Below are positions 23,931 through 32,968 of a stretch of 35,193 nt of DNA, one piece after another; positions within the stretch are counted from its first letter, which is position 1; every line of letters starts with the position of its first letter. Source of the stretch: Bacteroidales bacterium (GTDB lineage: Bacteria > Bacteroidota > Bacteroidia > Bacteroidales > UBA932); contig SFMG01000018.1 of NCBI GenBank assembly GCA_004554455.1, positions 1-35,193 of the forward strand. Reading direction: 5' to 3'. Below the pieces are notes generated by a model that ran no database searches, had not been told where the DNA came from, and was given only the letters and a program-made list of their open reading frames with translations. Made by a program: the position numbers and the translations under genes.

Positions 23931-26077
23931 AAAAGAACATTCCTATGGTCATTGTCCTTGTCATAATAGCATTCCTCGCGGTACTCTGTACGCCGGCTGT
24001 GGAGCAGTCTCTCTCTCAGACTGAATACAGCGGCTACTGTCTCAGCAATGGGAAGATCCGCGTCGCCATTGACGGGGACGGCTCCCTCTCCGAGCTGTGC
24101 AATCTCGAGACCGGTCACAACTATGCCTCGGGTGGCTTGCTCTGGAGACTCTACTATGATTGCCCTTCCGAGAAGGAGATTGAGATCAGCGCTGAGGATC
24201 AGACCCCGGAAATCTGCATTCAGGGCGACAGCATACTCATAAGCTACGACTCTCTCGTGGTCAGGGGCGAAAAAATCGCTTTCTCCCTCGATCTGGCCGT
24301 GGTTCTCGAGGATGACAAGCTGCGCTTCTGCAGCAGCATGACCAACAATGAAGCGCACAGCGTCATACGCGAGCTGCATTATCCTCTGCTTCACGGGGCG
24401 GTGCTCCCTCAGGACCACAAGCTTTACACTGCCGAGGCCGGCGGCCGTCTCTATGACAATCCTCAGAAGCTGCTCGGCAAGCTGGACTCTTCCCCATACA
24501 AGAAACCGGAACAGTTCTTCCGTCAGAAGAACGTGAAATACGGGGCCAAGGTCTTTATGAACTGCTTCGGCCTCTTCGGACGGGAGCAGGGCCTGTATTT
24601 CGGCAGCCACGACGCCACTTTCCAGGACACCTGGCACGGTCTGAGGGCCTACAAGGGCGAGTCCGGCAAGTTCGATTGCCTGGAATTCGGCTTTTTCAAG
24701 TATCCTCACTGCTTCTGCGGGGAGAGCTGGGCCTGCGAGGCCAATGTGGTGGCGCCGTACAGCGGCAGCTGGCACAAGGCGGCGGACATTTACCGCGAGT
24801 GGGTGGACAGCTGGTGGGAATATACCCCGGCTCCGAAATGGGTGCAGGAGGATATGCCAAGCTGGCAGAGGGTCATATTCAAGCATCAGTACGGAGAGTA
24901 TTTCTTCAAATATCCCGATCTCTACGGAAAGGTGGATGAGGCGGGACAGGCTGCGGGCTGCAATTCCGTCTTCCTTTTCGGCTGGTGGGCCGAGGGAATG
25001 GACCACGGCAACCCGGACTATTCGCCTGACGAGAGCCAGGGCGGCGATGCTGCGCTGAAGGAGGCGATAGCCCGCTATCAGGAGAAGGGCAACCATCTCA
25101 TTCTCTACTACAACGGCAAGCTCATCGACAGGGAGAGCCGTTTCTACCGCAGCGGAATGGGCTCCAAGGTCTGCCGTCACGACAACACAGGCTCGGAGAT
25201 TCTCGAACGCTACAAGTTCACCGGTAAGGGGACCTGGCTGGGAGAGTATGACCAGAGGACTTTCGCCGTAGCCACAATGATGGACCCCGACTGGAACAAG
25301 GTGCTGTTCGCCCTTCAGGACAGGGCCTACGGACTTGGCGCTCAGGCGACCTTCTTCGACCAGCTCGGCTATATAGAGCAGGAGAGCACCAACTGGGACA
25401 CTTCCCGCGAGTTCCCGGTTCCCGACACCCACGGCATACTGAAACGCGCCCAGTGCCTCAAGCTGCTGCGTGACCGTTATGCAGCGAAGGACCCGGATTT
25501 CGCTCTCGGAGCGGAGGGCAGCGTGGATGCGCTTGCCCAGTACTGCGACTTCACACACGGCTATCCGGCCAACGACGGACCGGAGAGATTCGTCAACTTC
25601 TTCCGCTACACCTTCCCTGAGCTCATATTCACGGACCGGGGACAGAGGGACGACGAGGGCGTGGAGTATCACGTCAATTACACCCTGCTCGACGGTCAGC
25701 GCAATGACATAGAAATCTATCGCTGCCGCGACATCATCTCCGATACGCCTAAGTATCAGGCCTATCTGGGCCAGGCGAACAGGATCAAGGCCGCCTACGG
25801 GAACTGTCTTATGGCGGGACGCTATATGGATGTGCTGGGCTTCAGCAACAGCAATGAGGATGTGGATGCCCGTGCCTTTGTCAGCGCCGACGGAAACGAG
25901 ATGGTAATAGTGGCCGCCAACCAGTGGAAAGACGCCTGTGTCACCACTGCAATAGAGGTTCCCGGCTACAGCTACGCCGATTCCATGACTCTCGGGGATG
26001 CCAAGGTGGGAGCCTGGGGCCGCAAGTTGAGCCTGAAGCGCTACGGTCTTGCCGCTCTGCGCTATGTGAAGGACTAA
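23927..26077 (+). CDS. Large secreted DUF6259-like protein, putative glycoside hydrolase
   Basis: A 716-residue protein starting at the ATG at 23927, which overlaps the previous stop as ATGA; an in-frame ATG four codons earlier is possible. The N-terminus is a signal or lipoprotein sequence (VLCTP). An N-terminal beta-domain (about 30-290) is followed by a TIM-barrel-like part with GWWAEGMDHGNPDY (about 354-367), FFDQLG with Asp478 and GAEGS with Glu530, then a C-terminal beta domain. From memory this matches DUF6259, a family with glycosidase-like barrels and little biochemical data. The acidic residues named are candidates for catalysis by position only. It is last in the Sus operon and its stop overlaps the convergent GH28 stop by a few bases. 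Confidence 0.62.
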   Translation: MKKNIPMVIVLVIIAFLAVLCTPAVEQSLSQTEYSGYCLSNGKIRVAIDGDGSLSELCNLETGHNYASGGLLWRLYYDCPSEKEIEISAEDQTPEICIQGDSILISYDSLVVRGEKIAFSLDLAVVLEDDKLRFCSSMTNNEAHSVIRELHYPLLHGAVLPQDHKLYTAEAGGRLYDNPQKLLGKLDSSPYKKPEQFFRQKNVKYGAKVFMNCFGLFGREQGLYFGSHDATFQDTWHGLRAYKGESGKFDCLEFGFFKYPHCFCGESWACEANVVAPYSGSWHKAADIYREWVDSWWEYTPAPKWVQEDMPSWQRVIFKHQYGEYFFKYPDLYGKVDEAGQAAGCNSVFLFGWWAEGMDHGNPDYSPDESQGGDAALKEAIARYQEKGNHLILYYNGKLIDRESRFYRSGMGSKVCRHDNTGSEILERYKFTGKGTWLGEYDQRTFAVATMMDPDWNKVLFALQDRAYGLGAQATFFDQLGYIEQESTNWDTSREFPVPDTHGILKRAQCLKLLRDRYAAKDPDFALGAEGSVDALAQYCDFTHGYPANDGPERFVNFFRYTFPELIFTDRGQRDDEGVEYHVNYTLLDGQRNDIEIYRCRDIISDTPKYQAYLGQANRIKAAYGNCLMAGRYMDVLGFSNSNEDVDARAFVSADGNEMVIVAANQWKDACVTTAIEVPGYSYADSMTLGDAKVGAWGRKLSLKRYGLAALRYVKD

Positions 26078-27516
26078 AAGCTGATTCTTACGTCAGAAAG
26101 ATTGAGCCTGGTCGTGGATTCGTCCACGTCCAGGTTTTTCTTTGCCTTTCTGATAATGCAGTCGCTGATGAAGATGTCGTGCACGCAGTCGTATCCCTGC
26201 ATTCCTCTCGCGAATATGCCGGTACCGCAGCCGTTGCAGCGCACGTTGCTAATGTGTATGTCGCTGAACTCGGGCAGGAATTCCGCGCCTTTGCCGTCGC
26301 CTGACGCCAGGGTCTTGTAGGTCACGTCTGCGTAGCCGCAATCGAAACTGATGGCCGCACCGACTATGTTGCGCATACGTATGTTATTGATATATATATT
26401 CTTGCATCTGCCTCCGCGGCCTGCCATACTTTTGAAGCGCAGGCCTATGTCCGAGCCGTCGAAGATGCAGTCGCGCACTACGATATTCTCCATTCCGCCC
26501 GAAAAGTCGCTGCCTATCACGAAGCCGCCGTGCGCGTGGAGTACCGTATTTCCGCATATCAATATATCCCTGCACGGACCGGCCTTCAGGCCCATTTCGC
26601 CGCTGCCGCCTTTCATGCATATACCGTCGTCGCCGCAGTCCACGAGGCAGCCGCTTACCAGCACGCGACGGCAGTTGCCTATGTCTATGCCGTCACCGTT
26701 CTGCGCATTCCAGGGGCAGGTCACCTTGAGATTCTCGAGTATCACGTCCTCGCATTGCGCCGGGTTGATGTGGAATTTCGGGGAATTCCGCACCGTCACC
26801 CCCTCTATCCTGATGCGCTTGCAGCGTTTGAGTATGATCATGTGGTTGCGTATGGCTTCCTCTTCCTGGGGAGAGCCGGTGAGGTTGGGGAGACCCTTGA
26901 GATTGTAAGGGAACCAGAGTTTGCCGTCCTCGCTTACGCTTCCGCCCATTTCCAGCAGCCGGTTCCACTCTTCGCTCTCGTATTTGTCCCTTTTGGCATA
27001 TCTCCACCATTGGCCGTTGCCGTCCAGGACTCCGTCTCCCGTGATGCTTATGTCTTCGCATTTTTCCGCCCTGATGCAGGGGAGTGCACGGCCTTTGACG
27101 ATAGGTCTGCCCTCCGCGTCCTTAGGGAAGTATGCGCTCTTGTCATTGGTGAAGAGCAGGGTGGCACCCGCCTCCAGGTGGAGGTCTATGCGGCTTTTCA
27201 GCTCTATGGGCCCGGTCACCCAGGTGCCGGCTCCGATTACCAGACTGCCGCCGCCCATCTTCTCGAGCATGGATATGGCCTTTGCGATCGCGTCGCTGCA
27301 GTCACTGCTCTGTATTTCCTCCCGGGACTTGCCGCTCAGGGCTCCGGAACCCTTGATGAAGTCACTCAGATACAGTTTTTTGGACGGGATATTTGGCTGC
27401 TCCGGCTGCTGCATTTCGACGGGCAGATTCCTGTAGAGTTTTTCGTATGACCTCTCTCCCGCCTGGCTTCCCAGGGAGACTATTGTCAGAAAGATGGCTG
27501 CAATCGCTTTTCTCAT
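26074..27516 (-). CDS. GH28-family polygalacturonase-like hydrolase
   Basis: A 480-residue secreted right-handed beta-helix enzyme. A signal peptide ends about SQA (residue 19). The GH28 catalytic signatures are visible in order: NGDG at 273-276 (usual form NTDG), the DD pair 296-297 in CGDDGICMK, HG at 329-330 in HAHGGFVIGS, and RFKS at 360-363 (usual form RIK). All three catalytic aspartates appear present. GH28 enzymes cleave galacturonic acid linkages in pectin backbones. It is the third gene of an operon with GntR-1 and the mutarotase-like protein. It ends overlapping the stop codon of the convergent DUF6259-like gene, so neither gene has a terminator between them. Confidence 0.9.
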   Translation of the reverse strand: MRKAIAAIFLTIVSLGSQAGERSYEKLYRNLPVEMQQPEQPNIPSKKLYLSDFIKGSGALSGKSREEIQSSDCSDAIAKAISMLEKMGGGSLVIGAGTWVTGPIELKSRIDLHLEAGATLLFTNDKSAYFPKDAEGRPIVKGRALPCIRAEKCEDISITGDGVLDGNGQWWRYAKRDKYESEEWNRLLEMGGSVSEDGKLWFPYNLKGLPNLTGSPQEEEAIRNHMIILKRCKRIRIEGVTVRNSPKFHINPAQCEDVILENLKVTCPWNAQNGDGIDIGNCRRVLVSGCLVDCGDDGICMKGGSGEMGLKAGPCRDILICGNTVLHAHGGFVIGSDFSGGMENIVVRDCIFDGSDIGLRFKSMAGRGGRCKNIYINNIRMRNIVGAAISFDCGYADVTYKTLASGDGKGAEFLPEFSDIHISNVRCNGCGTGIFARGMQGYDCVHDIFISDCIIRKAKKNLDVDESTTRLNLSDVRISF

Positions 27517-27527
27517 AATGACTTGGC

Positions 27528-28481
27528 TTAATGTAAAATGTAGGTGTTTTTCCAGCTGACCGATTCACCGGGGTCGAGTCCGAATCTGAGGTATGGCTCC
27601 GGACAGGCGACCCGAGGGCAGGCCCACATTACCATGTGGTCAAGAGGCCTGTCGCTGACTATCGTGACCTTGTGTCCTGCTTCCGGCACCGTGGTGTCCC
27701 GTCCACTGCCGCCTTCGCTCAGCACGAGGCTGAAGTTCCCGGGGGAGGGCAGGAGCTGCAGATTGCCTATGTAAGACATTTCCCCCGGCTGAAGGGGCGC
27801 GTCGAAGAGCAGTGAGTTTCCTTCGAGGTAGCCGTGGACGGAATCGGCACGCCACTCGCCCCGGGGAGGAACAGGAAAGTCCATCCTTCTGGACGGGCCG
27901 ACGTGGGCCCCATTGAAGGTGAAGAAGTTGTGACAGTACTGGAGTATGCTGACCTGTTTTCCCCCATTTCCGACGCTGCGGAATGGAAAGGATTCCGCCA
28001 GTTCCAGGCGGTGGCTGATTTCGAAACTGTCATCAGAAATCACTTCGATTCTTTTGACATAGCTGTAGCAGCCCTCCAGGATGTGGCTGTATTCGGCCCA
28101 GGTGTCAGGCGCGTGGTCTTCATTGCAGCCTGTGTCCGTTCCGATGCGCAGACCGAAACGGCCTCCGTCCACGATTTCGTACAGATGGAACCAGTCGTAG
28201 GGCTTTTCCGCATCTTTGCGCAGCAGGCCTACTCCAATTTTGAGGAAAGTGCCGCCGACGGGGGCCTCGTCGTATCCGAAGACGCCGAAAAACTCTTCGG
28301 AGGGGCCGCATACGTTGTCGTGGCGGAATGCGTCTTCGCCGTCAAACCAGCGGTCGGCATATATATACCCGTCTTTTACGATGCGTCGGAAAACGCCGCA
28401 GGCGTCGAAGCGGGTGCCCCGGTAGTAGCTGCGCGGCTCGCAAAGTTCGATGCTTAGTCCTCCTCTGCCCAGTACAATCAT
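27528..28481 (-). CDS. Galactose mutarotase-fold protein (aldose epimerase-like)
   Basis: A 317-residue protein with no signal peptide, so cytoplasmic. The pattern suggests the beta-sandwich fold of aldose 1-epimerases: YYRGTRFDACGVFRRI near the start, IEVISDDSFEISHRLEL in the middle (about 146-162), and a C-terminal strand with the sequence RFGLDPGESVSWKNTYIL. The usual catalytic His/Glu motif of GalM was not found with confidence, so an enzymatic role is uncertain. It starts one base after the GntR-1 stop codon and ends 11 bases before GH28. A role in converting the sugar released inside the cell, or in preparing the inducer for GntR-1, is inference. Confidence 0.55.
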   Translation of the reverse strand: MIVLGRGGLSIELCEPRSYYRGTRFDACGVFRRIVKDGYIYADRWFDGEDAFRHDNVCGPSEEFFGVFGYDEAPVGGTFLKIGVGLLRKDAEKPYDWFHLYEIVDGGRFGLRIGTDTGCNEDHAPDTWAEYSHILEGCYSYVKRIEVISDDSFEISHRLELAESFPFRSVGNGGKQVSILQYCHNFFTFNGAHVGPSRRMDFPVPPRGEWRADSVHGYLEGNSLLFDAPLQPGEMSYIGNLQLLPSPGNFSLVLSEGGSGRDTTVPEAGHKVTIVSDRPLDHMVMWACPRVACPEPYLRFGLDPGESVSWKNTYILH

Positions 28482-28482
28482 A

Positions 28483-29511
28483 TTAAAAAGTATTTCTTCT
28501 GTTCATGCCGAACCCGCAGTGTTTCTTCCACATGCGGCGTTCGTTGATCATGCGGGCGGCTTCGCGTCCCATCTCCAGGAAGTCGGTGGAAATGGTGGTG
28601 AGTCCGTTCAGCACTATGGCGTCGATCTGCGTTTCGTTGTAAGAGATCAGGTGATAGTCTTCTCCGGGTTTCAGCCCGGCGGCGTTGCCTTTCTCCCAAA
28701 GGGCGATGAGGCCCGAGTCAAGCTGGGAGTTCAGCATAAGGAATACGTCTCCTTTGGAAATCCTGGACGGGGCTCCCGAGAGGAACTTCACCGAGATACC
28801 GTTCTCTTTGCAGAAGGCGCGTATTGTCCTGCTCATCCTGGAACCGTAAAGCGATGAGGGAAGGGTAATCACATTCAGATTGCCCAGGGCCTTCAGCTTG
28901 TCGCAACCCTCCTGGAGACCTTTTCTTACGTCGTTTGTAAAGTCCTGGTAAACAGCGCCATAGTTCCCGGGAACGTCGGTAACCCAGTTGTCAAGCATAA
29001 TGAGCTTGTGGTTCGGAATCCTCCTCAGCATTTTTGCCGCCCTCTTCTGGCTGGCTGCGTCGAGAGGGAAGTGCGGGGTTACGATGTAGTAGTCGAAGCG
29101 GCCCAGGTTCTCGTTGAGGAAATACTCGAAGAGGTCGAGGTCCTGGTTGAACAGCAGTATGGTTTCATCGGTCTTGTCCTTCACCTCCCGGTGGAATCCG
29201 TTCACGACCTCCTGTTTGTAGGTGCTGAATTTGTCGAAGAGAAAGAGAATGGATATACTCTCCTTCTTGTTCTCGTCGGCTATGTAGAATCCCTTGCCCT
29301 GGTGTGCTTCGAGCACCCCTTTTTCCCGCAGCAGGCCGTATGCGCGCTTGACGGTCTCCTTTGAGATTCCCAGTTCGTCTGCCAGTTCGTTCATTGACGG
29401 GACTATGTCGCCGCTCTTGAGTCTGCCGTCGAGTATGGCTGAGTTGATTTCAGACATCAGCTGTTTGTAAACGGCTATCTTGCTTTCGGTGTCTATTTTC
29501 AATTTAAACAT
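28483..29511 (-). CDS. GntR-family regulator with periplasmic-binding-protein-like sensor (GntR-1)
   Basis: A 342-residue regulator with an N-terminal winged helix-turn-helix of the GntR type (about 10-80; PSMNELADELGISKETVKRAYGLLREKGVLEAHQGKGFYI, given here as the recognisable pattern cut for length) followed by a LacI-like sugar-binding domain (about 85-342). This architecture is used by Bacteroidetes to sense a sugar released from the glycan. It is the first gene of the operon with the mutarotase-like protein and GH28. The palindrome at 29522-29536 and half-site 29532-29540 overlap its promoter, suggesting autoregulation. A copy of the same ACCACACTTA word lies at the Sus operon promoter, so it is the best candidate regulator of that operon. 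Confidence 0.85.
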   Translation of the reverse strand: MFKLKIDTESKIAVYKQLMSEINSAILDGRLKSGDIVPSMNELADELGISKETVKRAYGLLREKGVLEAHQGKGFYIADENKKESISILFLFDKFSTYKQEVVNGFHREVKDKTDETILLFNQDLDLFEYFLNENLGRFDYYIVTPHFPLDAASQKRAAKMLRRIPNHKLIMLDNWVTDVPGNYGAVYQDFTNDVRKGLQEGCDKLKALGNLNVITLPSSLYGSRMSRTIRAFCKENGISVKFLSGAPSRISKGDVFLMLNSQLDSGLIALWEKGNAAGLKPGEDYHLISYNETQIDAIVLNGLTTISTDFLEMGREAARMINERRMWKKHCGFGMNRRNTF

Positions 29512-29521
29512 AAGTATGCCC

Positions 29522-29548
29522 CACTTGGGTTAAGTGTGGTCAAAGTTA
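29522..29548 (-). promoter_or_regulatory. GntR-1 promoter and operator
   Basis: The -7 element TAACTTTG lies at 29548-29541 on the minus strand. Just downstream is ACCACACTTA (29540-29531), identical on the minus strand to a word at the Sus promoter. It also forms a palindrome CACTT-N5-AAGTG (29522-29536). It would cover the transcription start, consistent with repression. Confidence 0.55.
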
Positions 29549-29580
29549 GTCAATCGTCGGCAGATATGGAATTATTTTTC

Positions 29581-29588
29581 TAATTTTG
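29581..29588 (+). promoter_or_regulatory. -7 element of the mscS promoter
   Basis: TAATTTTG matches TAnnTTTG, 25 bases before the ATG at 29614. No clear -33 element. Confidence 0.5.
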
Positions 29589-29613
29589 TTTGCCAATTAA
29601 TACTGAAGCCGAA

Positions 29614-30549
29614 ATGTTAGATATATCCACCACTGAACTCCTTGACACCACGGGCAAGTCTGAAATTGCCAAGAAACTTATACTCGCCAAGCAGGAAACC
29701 AGCGGCCTTTCCGCCGAGGAACTGCTTTCGAACCTGGCCCAGGATGCCATAGGCTTCGGACTGAAGGTCCTGTTGGCCCTGGCCCTTTATGCTGTGGGTG
29801 CCTGGCTCATCAAGGTTCTCAAGCGTTTCCTGAAGAAGCTTTTTGAGAAGAAAAAGACTGAACCGGCTATTGTTTCCTTCACGCTCAGCCTGGTCACGAC
29901 GGCATCGTGGGTGATTGTCATAATGATAGTTGTGGGCACCCTGGGCGTAAACACCAGTTCTCTTGCAGCCCTGCTCGCTGCGGGAGGTATGGCCATAGGC
30001 ATGGCTCTCAGCGGCACGGTCCAGAATTTTGCCGGAGGCATAATGATACTGGTGTTCAAGCCGTTCAAGGTAGGGGATTATATCGAGGCACAGGGCTTTG
30101 CCGGAACGGTGTCCGAGATGAATATCACCGCCACCAAGCTGCTGACCGTGGACAACAGGGTGATAATATTGCCGAACGGGGCCCTCTCCAGCGGCTCAAT
30201 CAACAATTATTCGAATCAGGAGTGGCGCAGGGTGGATTTCGTTGTCAGCGTGGAATACGGCAGCAATGCCGACAAGGTGAAAGAGCTGCTTCTGGGCATA
30301 GCCGCTGCCGACGCTCGTGTGTCCGATGCGGCTTCGGGCGCACCGGCAGACGCTTTCGCCGGCCTTTCGAAACTGTCTTCCAGCAGTGTGGACTTTACTT
30401 TGAGGGTGTGGGTGAAGACTGCGGACTATTGGCCTGTTTTCTTCGATATGAATGAGCAGATTTACAAGTGCCTGCCGGAAAACGGCATCAATTTCCCTTT
30501 CCCTCAGCTCAGTCTTCACCTGCCTTCGGAACTGGAGAAGCGTTCTTAG
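29614..30549 (+). CDS. MscS-family mechanosensitive ion channel
   Basis: A 311-residue small-conductance mechanosensitive channel of the inner membrane, which opens under tension to release solutes. The ATG at 29614 is chosen over an in-frame TTG at 29590 inside the promoter region. Three membrane helices are seen: about 39-64, 92-115 and the pore helix TM3 at about 119-147 (ALLAAGGMAIGMALSGTVQNFAGGIMILV), followed by the beta domain (VGDYIEAQGFAGTVSEMNITATKL) and the typical VDNRVIILPNG motif. It is divergent from GntR-1 and convergent with the Ig-like lipoprotein gene, 3 bases away. Its link to the polysaccharide genes is not evident. Confidence 0.93.
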   Translation: MLDISTTELLDTTGKSEIAKKLILAKQETSGLSAEELLSNLAQDAIGFGLKVLLALALYAVGAWLIKVLKRFLKKLFEKKKTEPAIVSFTLSLVTTASWVIVIMIVVGTLGVNTSSLAALLAAGGMAIGMALSGTVQNFAGGIMILVFKPFKVGDYIEAQGFAGTVSEMNITATKLLTVDNRVIILPNGALSSGSINNYSNQEWRRVDFVVSVEYGSNADKVKELLLGIAAADARVSDAASGAPADAFAGLSKLSSSSVDFTLRVWVKTADYWPVFFDMNEQIYKCLPENGINFPFPQLSLHLPSELEKRS

Positions 30550-30552
30550 ACG

Positions 30553-31887
30553 CTATTTCAGTTCTACTATGCTTACCCTCTTTTTCGGCGCGACGGAGTA
30601 GTCGCCCACGTTTACGAGGTACATCCTGCCGAAGTGTATCTGCACTCCTTCCGGCTCCCAGGTGCCGTCTCCTGACAGGTCGAGGTCCATCAGTTTCTGC
30701 TTGTCCGAGCTGACGCCTACCGGGCTGCGCGTAGCAAGCCAGCTGCCGCCGATATCGGCTATGCTTATCGTCGAATATGCGTCGTTCTTGTAGCCGGAGA
30801 GTATATATGCCTTGCTGTCATATATGCAGAAGCCCTGTACGGCGTTGGTGCTGCCGTTGCTGACTCCGCAATATACTTTCCTGTCCCAGCTGAATTTGCC
30901 CAGGGGCGTCAGTTTGCTGAGGTCGTGGGCCTTGACGCTGTCCGCCTTTCGCTCCGTCCTGGTCACCGTCAGTGTCCTGTACGGGGCGTTGAGCACGTCT
31001 TCGTAGTTGTAGAAATGGAGCTGGTCGCCGCCGGAGTAGGTCCAGATGCCGAACTGCCCGTGCTCGAGGTCCACCGACATGCAGCGGGCGCCGTTGTCAT
31101 TTATATAGAAGCGGTCTATGGCATCTTCGGGGAATACGGTCTTGCCTGCCTGGTACTTGTAGCGGCAGACCAGGCGCACGTCGCTGCTGTTGGCCTTGCC
31201 TCCTGAATATCCGGCATCCTCTCCCATGCATCCCACGGTCCATACATAGACGCCGTCGGTGGTGTTCTCGACGCAGAAACCGTCTCCGTGCCCTCCGAAG
31301 CGGCAGGTCATTATCGCGTCGGACTTGCTTCCTCCCGCCGGAACCCGGGCTATGCAGACGCTGCCGTCGCTCTCGTAGCTGACGAAGCGGTTACCGTCCT
31401 TGTCGATGTCCAGTCCCTGCGCCGAATTCAATATTCCCGTCGGCATATTGATGTTTTCAGCGTCCAGTGCCTGGGAAAGGTCCTGGCTGAACGTGTGCAC
31501 GTCGCTGACCAGCGCTCCGGAACTGATGTCCGGACTGATTCCTACGCTTATATATGCCTTCTCCACGTACCAGGTCACTTTCGAGGTGACGCTGATCTCG
31601 CATTTGCCGTTCGCTACTGCTGTGACGGTGCCGTCCGCATCCACCGTCGCTATTTCCGCGTCGGAGGAGGAGAATGCGAGTTTCAGCTTGTCCTGGGTGA
31701 AGTCGTAGCTGCCGAAACTGATGCCGTCGATGACGCTCCTGATGCCTAGTTTCGCGCTGTCTCCCGCCCTGAGCGTGATGCTTGTGTTCTCAAGTGTGAA
31801 GGAATATTGCATCTCGGCCTTTTGTCCTTTGTCGCTGCAGGCCGCCACTGTCAGGATCAGGGCCGGCAGAAGTCTGAATATTTTCAT
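30553..31887 (-). CDS. Lipoprotein with Ig-like domain and possible beta-propeller
   Basis: A 444-residue lipoprotein (lipobox VAAC, Cys17) starting at the ATG ending at 31887. Residues about 25-105 resemble a bacterial Ig-like (Big_2) domain: SITLRAGDSAKLGI, AFSSSDAEIATVDADGTVTAVANGKC. The remainder has repeated beta-strand blocks such as CRFGGHGDGFCVE, DGVYVWTVGCMG and KVYCGVSNG, which suggest a propeller-like fold; the family is not recognised. It is likely surface-exposed and could bind or process glycan, but that is inferred only from its place 28 bases after the GntR-2 gene, with which it appears to form an operon. Confidence 0.6.
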   Translation of the reverse strand: MKIFRLLPALILTVAACSDKGQKAEMQYSFTLENTSITLRAGDSAKLGIRSVIDGISFGSYDFTQDKLKLAFSSSDAEIATVDADGTVTAVANGKCEISVTSKVTWYVEKAYISVGISPDISSGALVSDVHTFSQDLSQALDAENINMPTGILNSAQGLDIDKDGNRFVSYESDGSVCIARVPAGGSKSDAIMTCRFGGHGDGFCVENTTDGVYVWTVGCMGEDAGYSGGKANSSDVRLVCRYKYQAGKTVFPEDAIDRFYINDNGARCMSVDLEHGQFGIWTYSGGDQLHFYNYEDVLNAPYRTLTVTRTERKADSVKAHDLSKLTPLGKFSWDRKVYCGVSNGSTNAVQGFCIYDSKAYILSGYKNDAYSTISIADIGGSWLATRSPVGVSSDKQKLMDLDLSGDGTWEPEGVQIHFGRMYLVNVGDYSVAPKKRVSIVELK

Positions 31888-31915
31888 ATATCCTGTCATT
31901 TTATGTGATTTATAA

Positions 31916-32941
31916 TTATAGGGAGTTTCGCAGATTTATCGTGAAAGGGTTGCACAGCTTGCTGTTTTTTCCGCTTCTGACCATCATCCCGGCTTCATAG
32001 CCCATACGGTAGAAGTCGGTGCTGAGGCAGGTGATGCCGCCGCAGATGAATTCATTGGCTGCTTCGTCGTTGTAGGTTACGAGTCCTACTGCTACGCCGA
32101 GCTTGAGCCCCAGGCGTTCGCAGTCCCTGAGAATGCTGAAGGGAACCTCCCCGCTGGTGCGTCCCAGGACTATGAAGAGGGTCTTGAGTTCCATCATCGA
32201 GGAATCGTAATGGTCCGTGTTTTCTATTGTCATCGGAAGGGTGCTCAGGGCCTCGACCAGACCTTCTGAAATCTCCCTGCAGTAGAGGCCACCGGCAGGG
32301 GAGATGATGATTGCTTTCGAATAACGTTCGAGTCGCTCCCTGAGTTCCAGAATACTGGTGGCGGCATCGTTGCGGTAGGCCTGGACTATCTCGCCGAAAT
32401 TGCCCTCCATTTCCGGAATCTTGCGGTCTATGATTATCAGTTTCTCGGCGGGGATGCGCGACAGGGAGCTCACCAGGCGGCTGGTCCTGTTTCTATCCAA
32501 TCTGAAGTGAGGGGCTACTATGTAGCTGTCATACATGCCGTTGGTGGATTCCAGCAGGCTTATGAATGCATCCACGTCCTGGTTGTGCAGGAGTATGGTC
32601 AGCTCTTCTTCGTTCCCGAGGGCATCTGAGAGCCCCCTTTGGATCTGGACCTTGTAGGAGTCGAGACGGTCGATGAGCATCAGTATTTTTTTTCTTCTGC
32701 GTTCGCCCCCGCAGACGAAATAACCTACTCCCTGCATCGCATAGACCTTGCCCTTGCCTTTCAGCACCGAATATGCCTTCTTTACGGTTTCGGGGGATAC
32801 CCCTAGACTTTCCGAAAGTTCGGACAGGGTGGGCAGTTGGGTGTCGGCCGTCAGTTTCCCCGTCACCATCATCAGCTCAATCCTGGAGACTATCTGTTTG
32901 TATGGGGGTTCGGGGCTATCGTTTCTTATCGTAATGTCCAT
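31916..32941 (-). CDS. GntR-family regulator with sugar-binding sensor domain (GntR-2)
   Basis: A 341-residue regulator of the same architecture as GntR-1: a GntR winged helix (about 10-75; TLSELSESLGVSPETVKKAY) and a LacI-like sensor domain. The ATG ending at 32941 is used; the earlier in-frame TTG lies inside its own -7 promoter box and cannot be the start. GntR-1 and GntR-2 are clearly paralogous (shared LLHNQD/LLFNQD, YIVAPHF/YIVTPHF and FLEMGREA/FYRMGYEA segments). It is transcribed with the Ig-like lipoprotein and is divergent from the GH50-like gene, with CTCTTTGGTG repeats in between. Confidence 0.85.
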   Translation of the reverse strand: MDITIRNDSPEPPYKQIVSRIELMMVTGKLTADTQLPTLSELSESLGVSPETVKKAYSVLKGKGKVYAMQGVGYFVCGGERRRKKILMLIDRLDSYKVQIQRGLSDALGNEEELTILLHNQDVDAFISLLESTNGMYDSYIVAPHFRLDRNRTSRLVSSLSRIPAEKLIIIDRKIPEMEGNFGEIVQAYRNDAATSILELRERLERYSKAIIISPAGGLYCREISEGLVEALSTLPMTIENTDHYDSSMMELKTLFIVLGRTSGEVPFSILRDCERLGLKLGVAVGLVTYNDEAANEFICGGITCLSTDFYRMGYEAGMMVRSGKNSKLCNPFTINLRNSL

Positions 32942-32968
32942 AGCGTCAGCAAGCTTATGTCCCGGATA

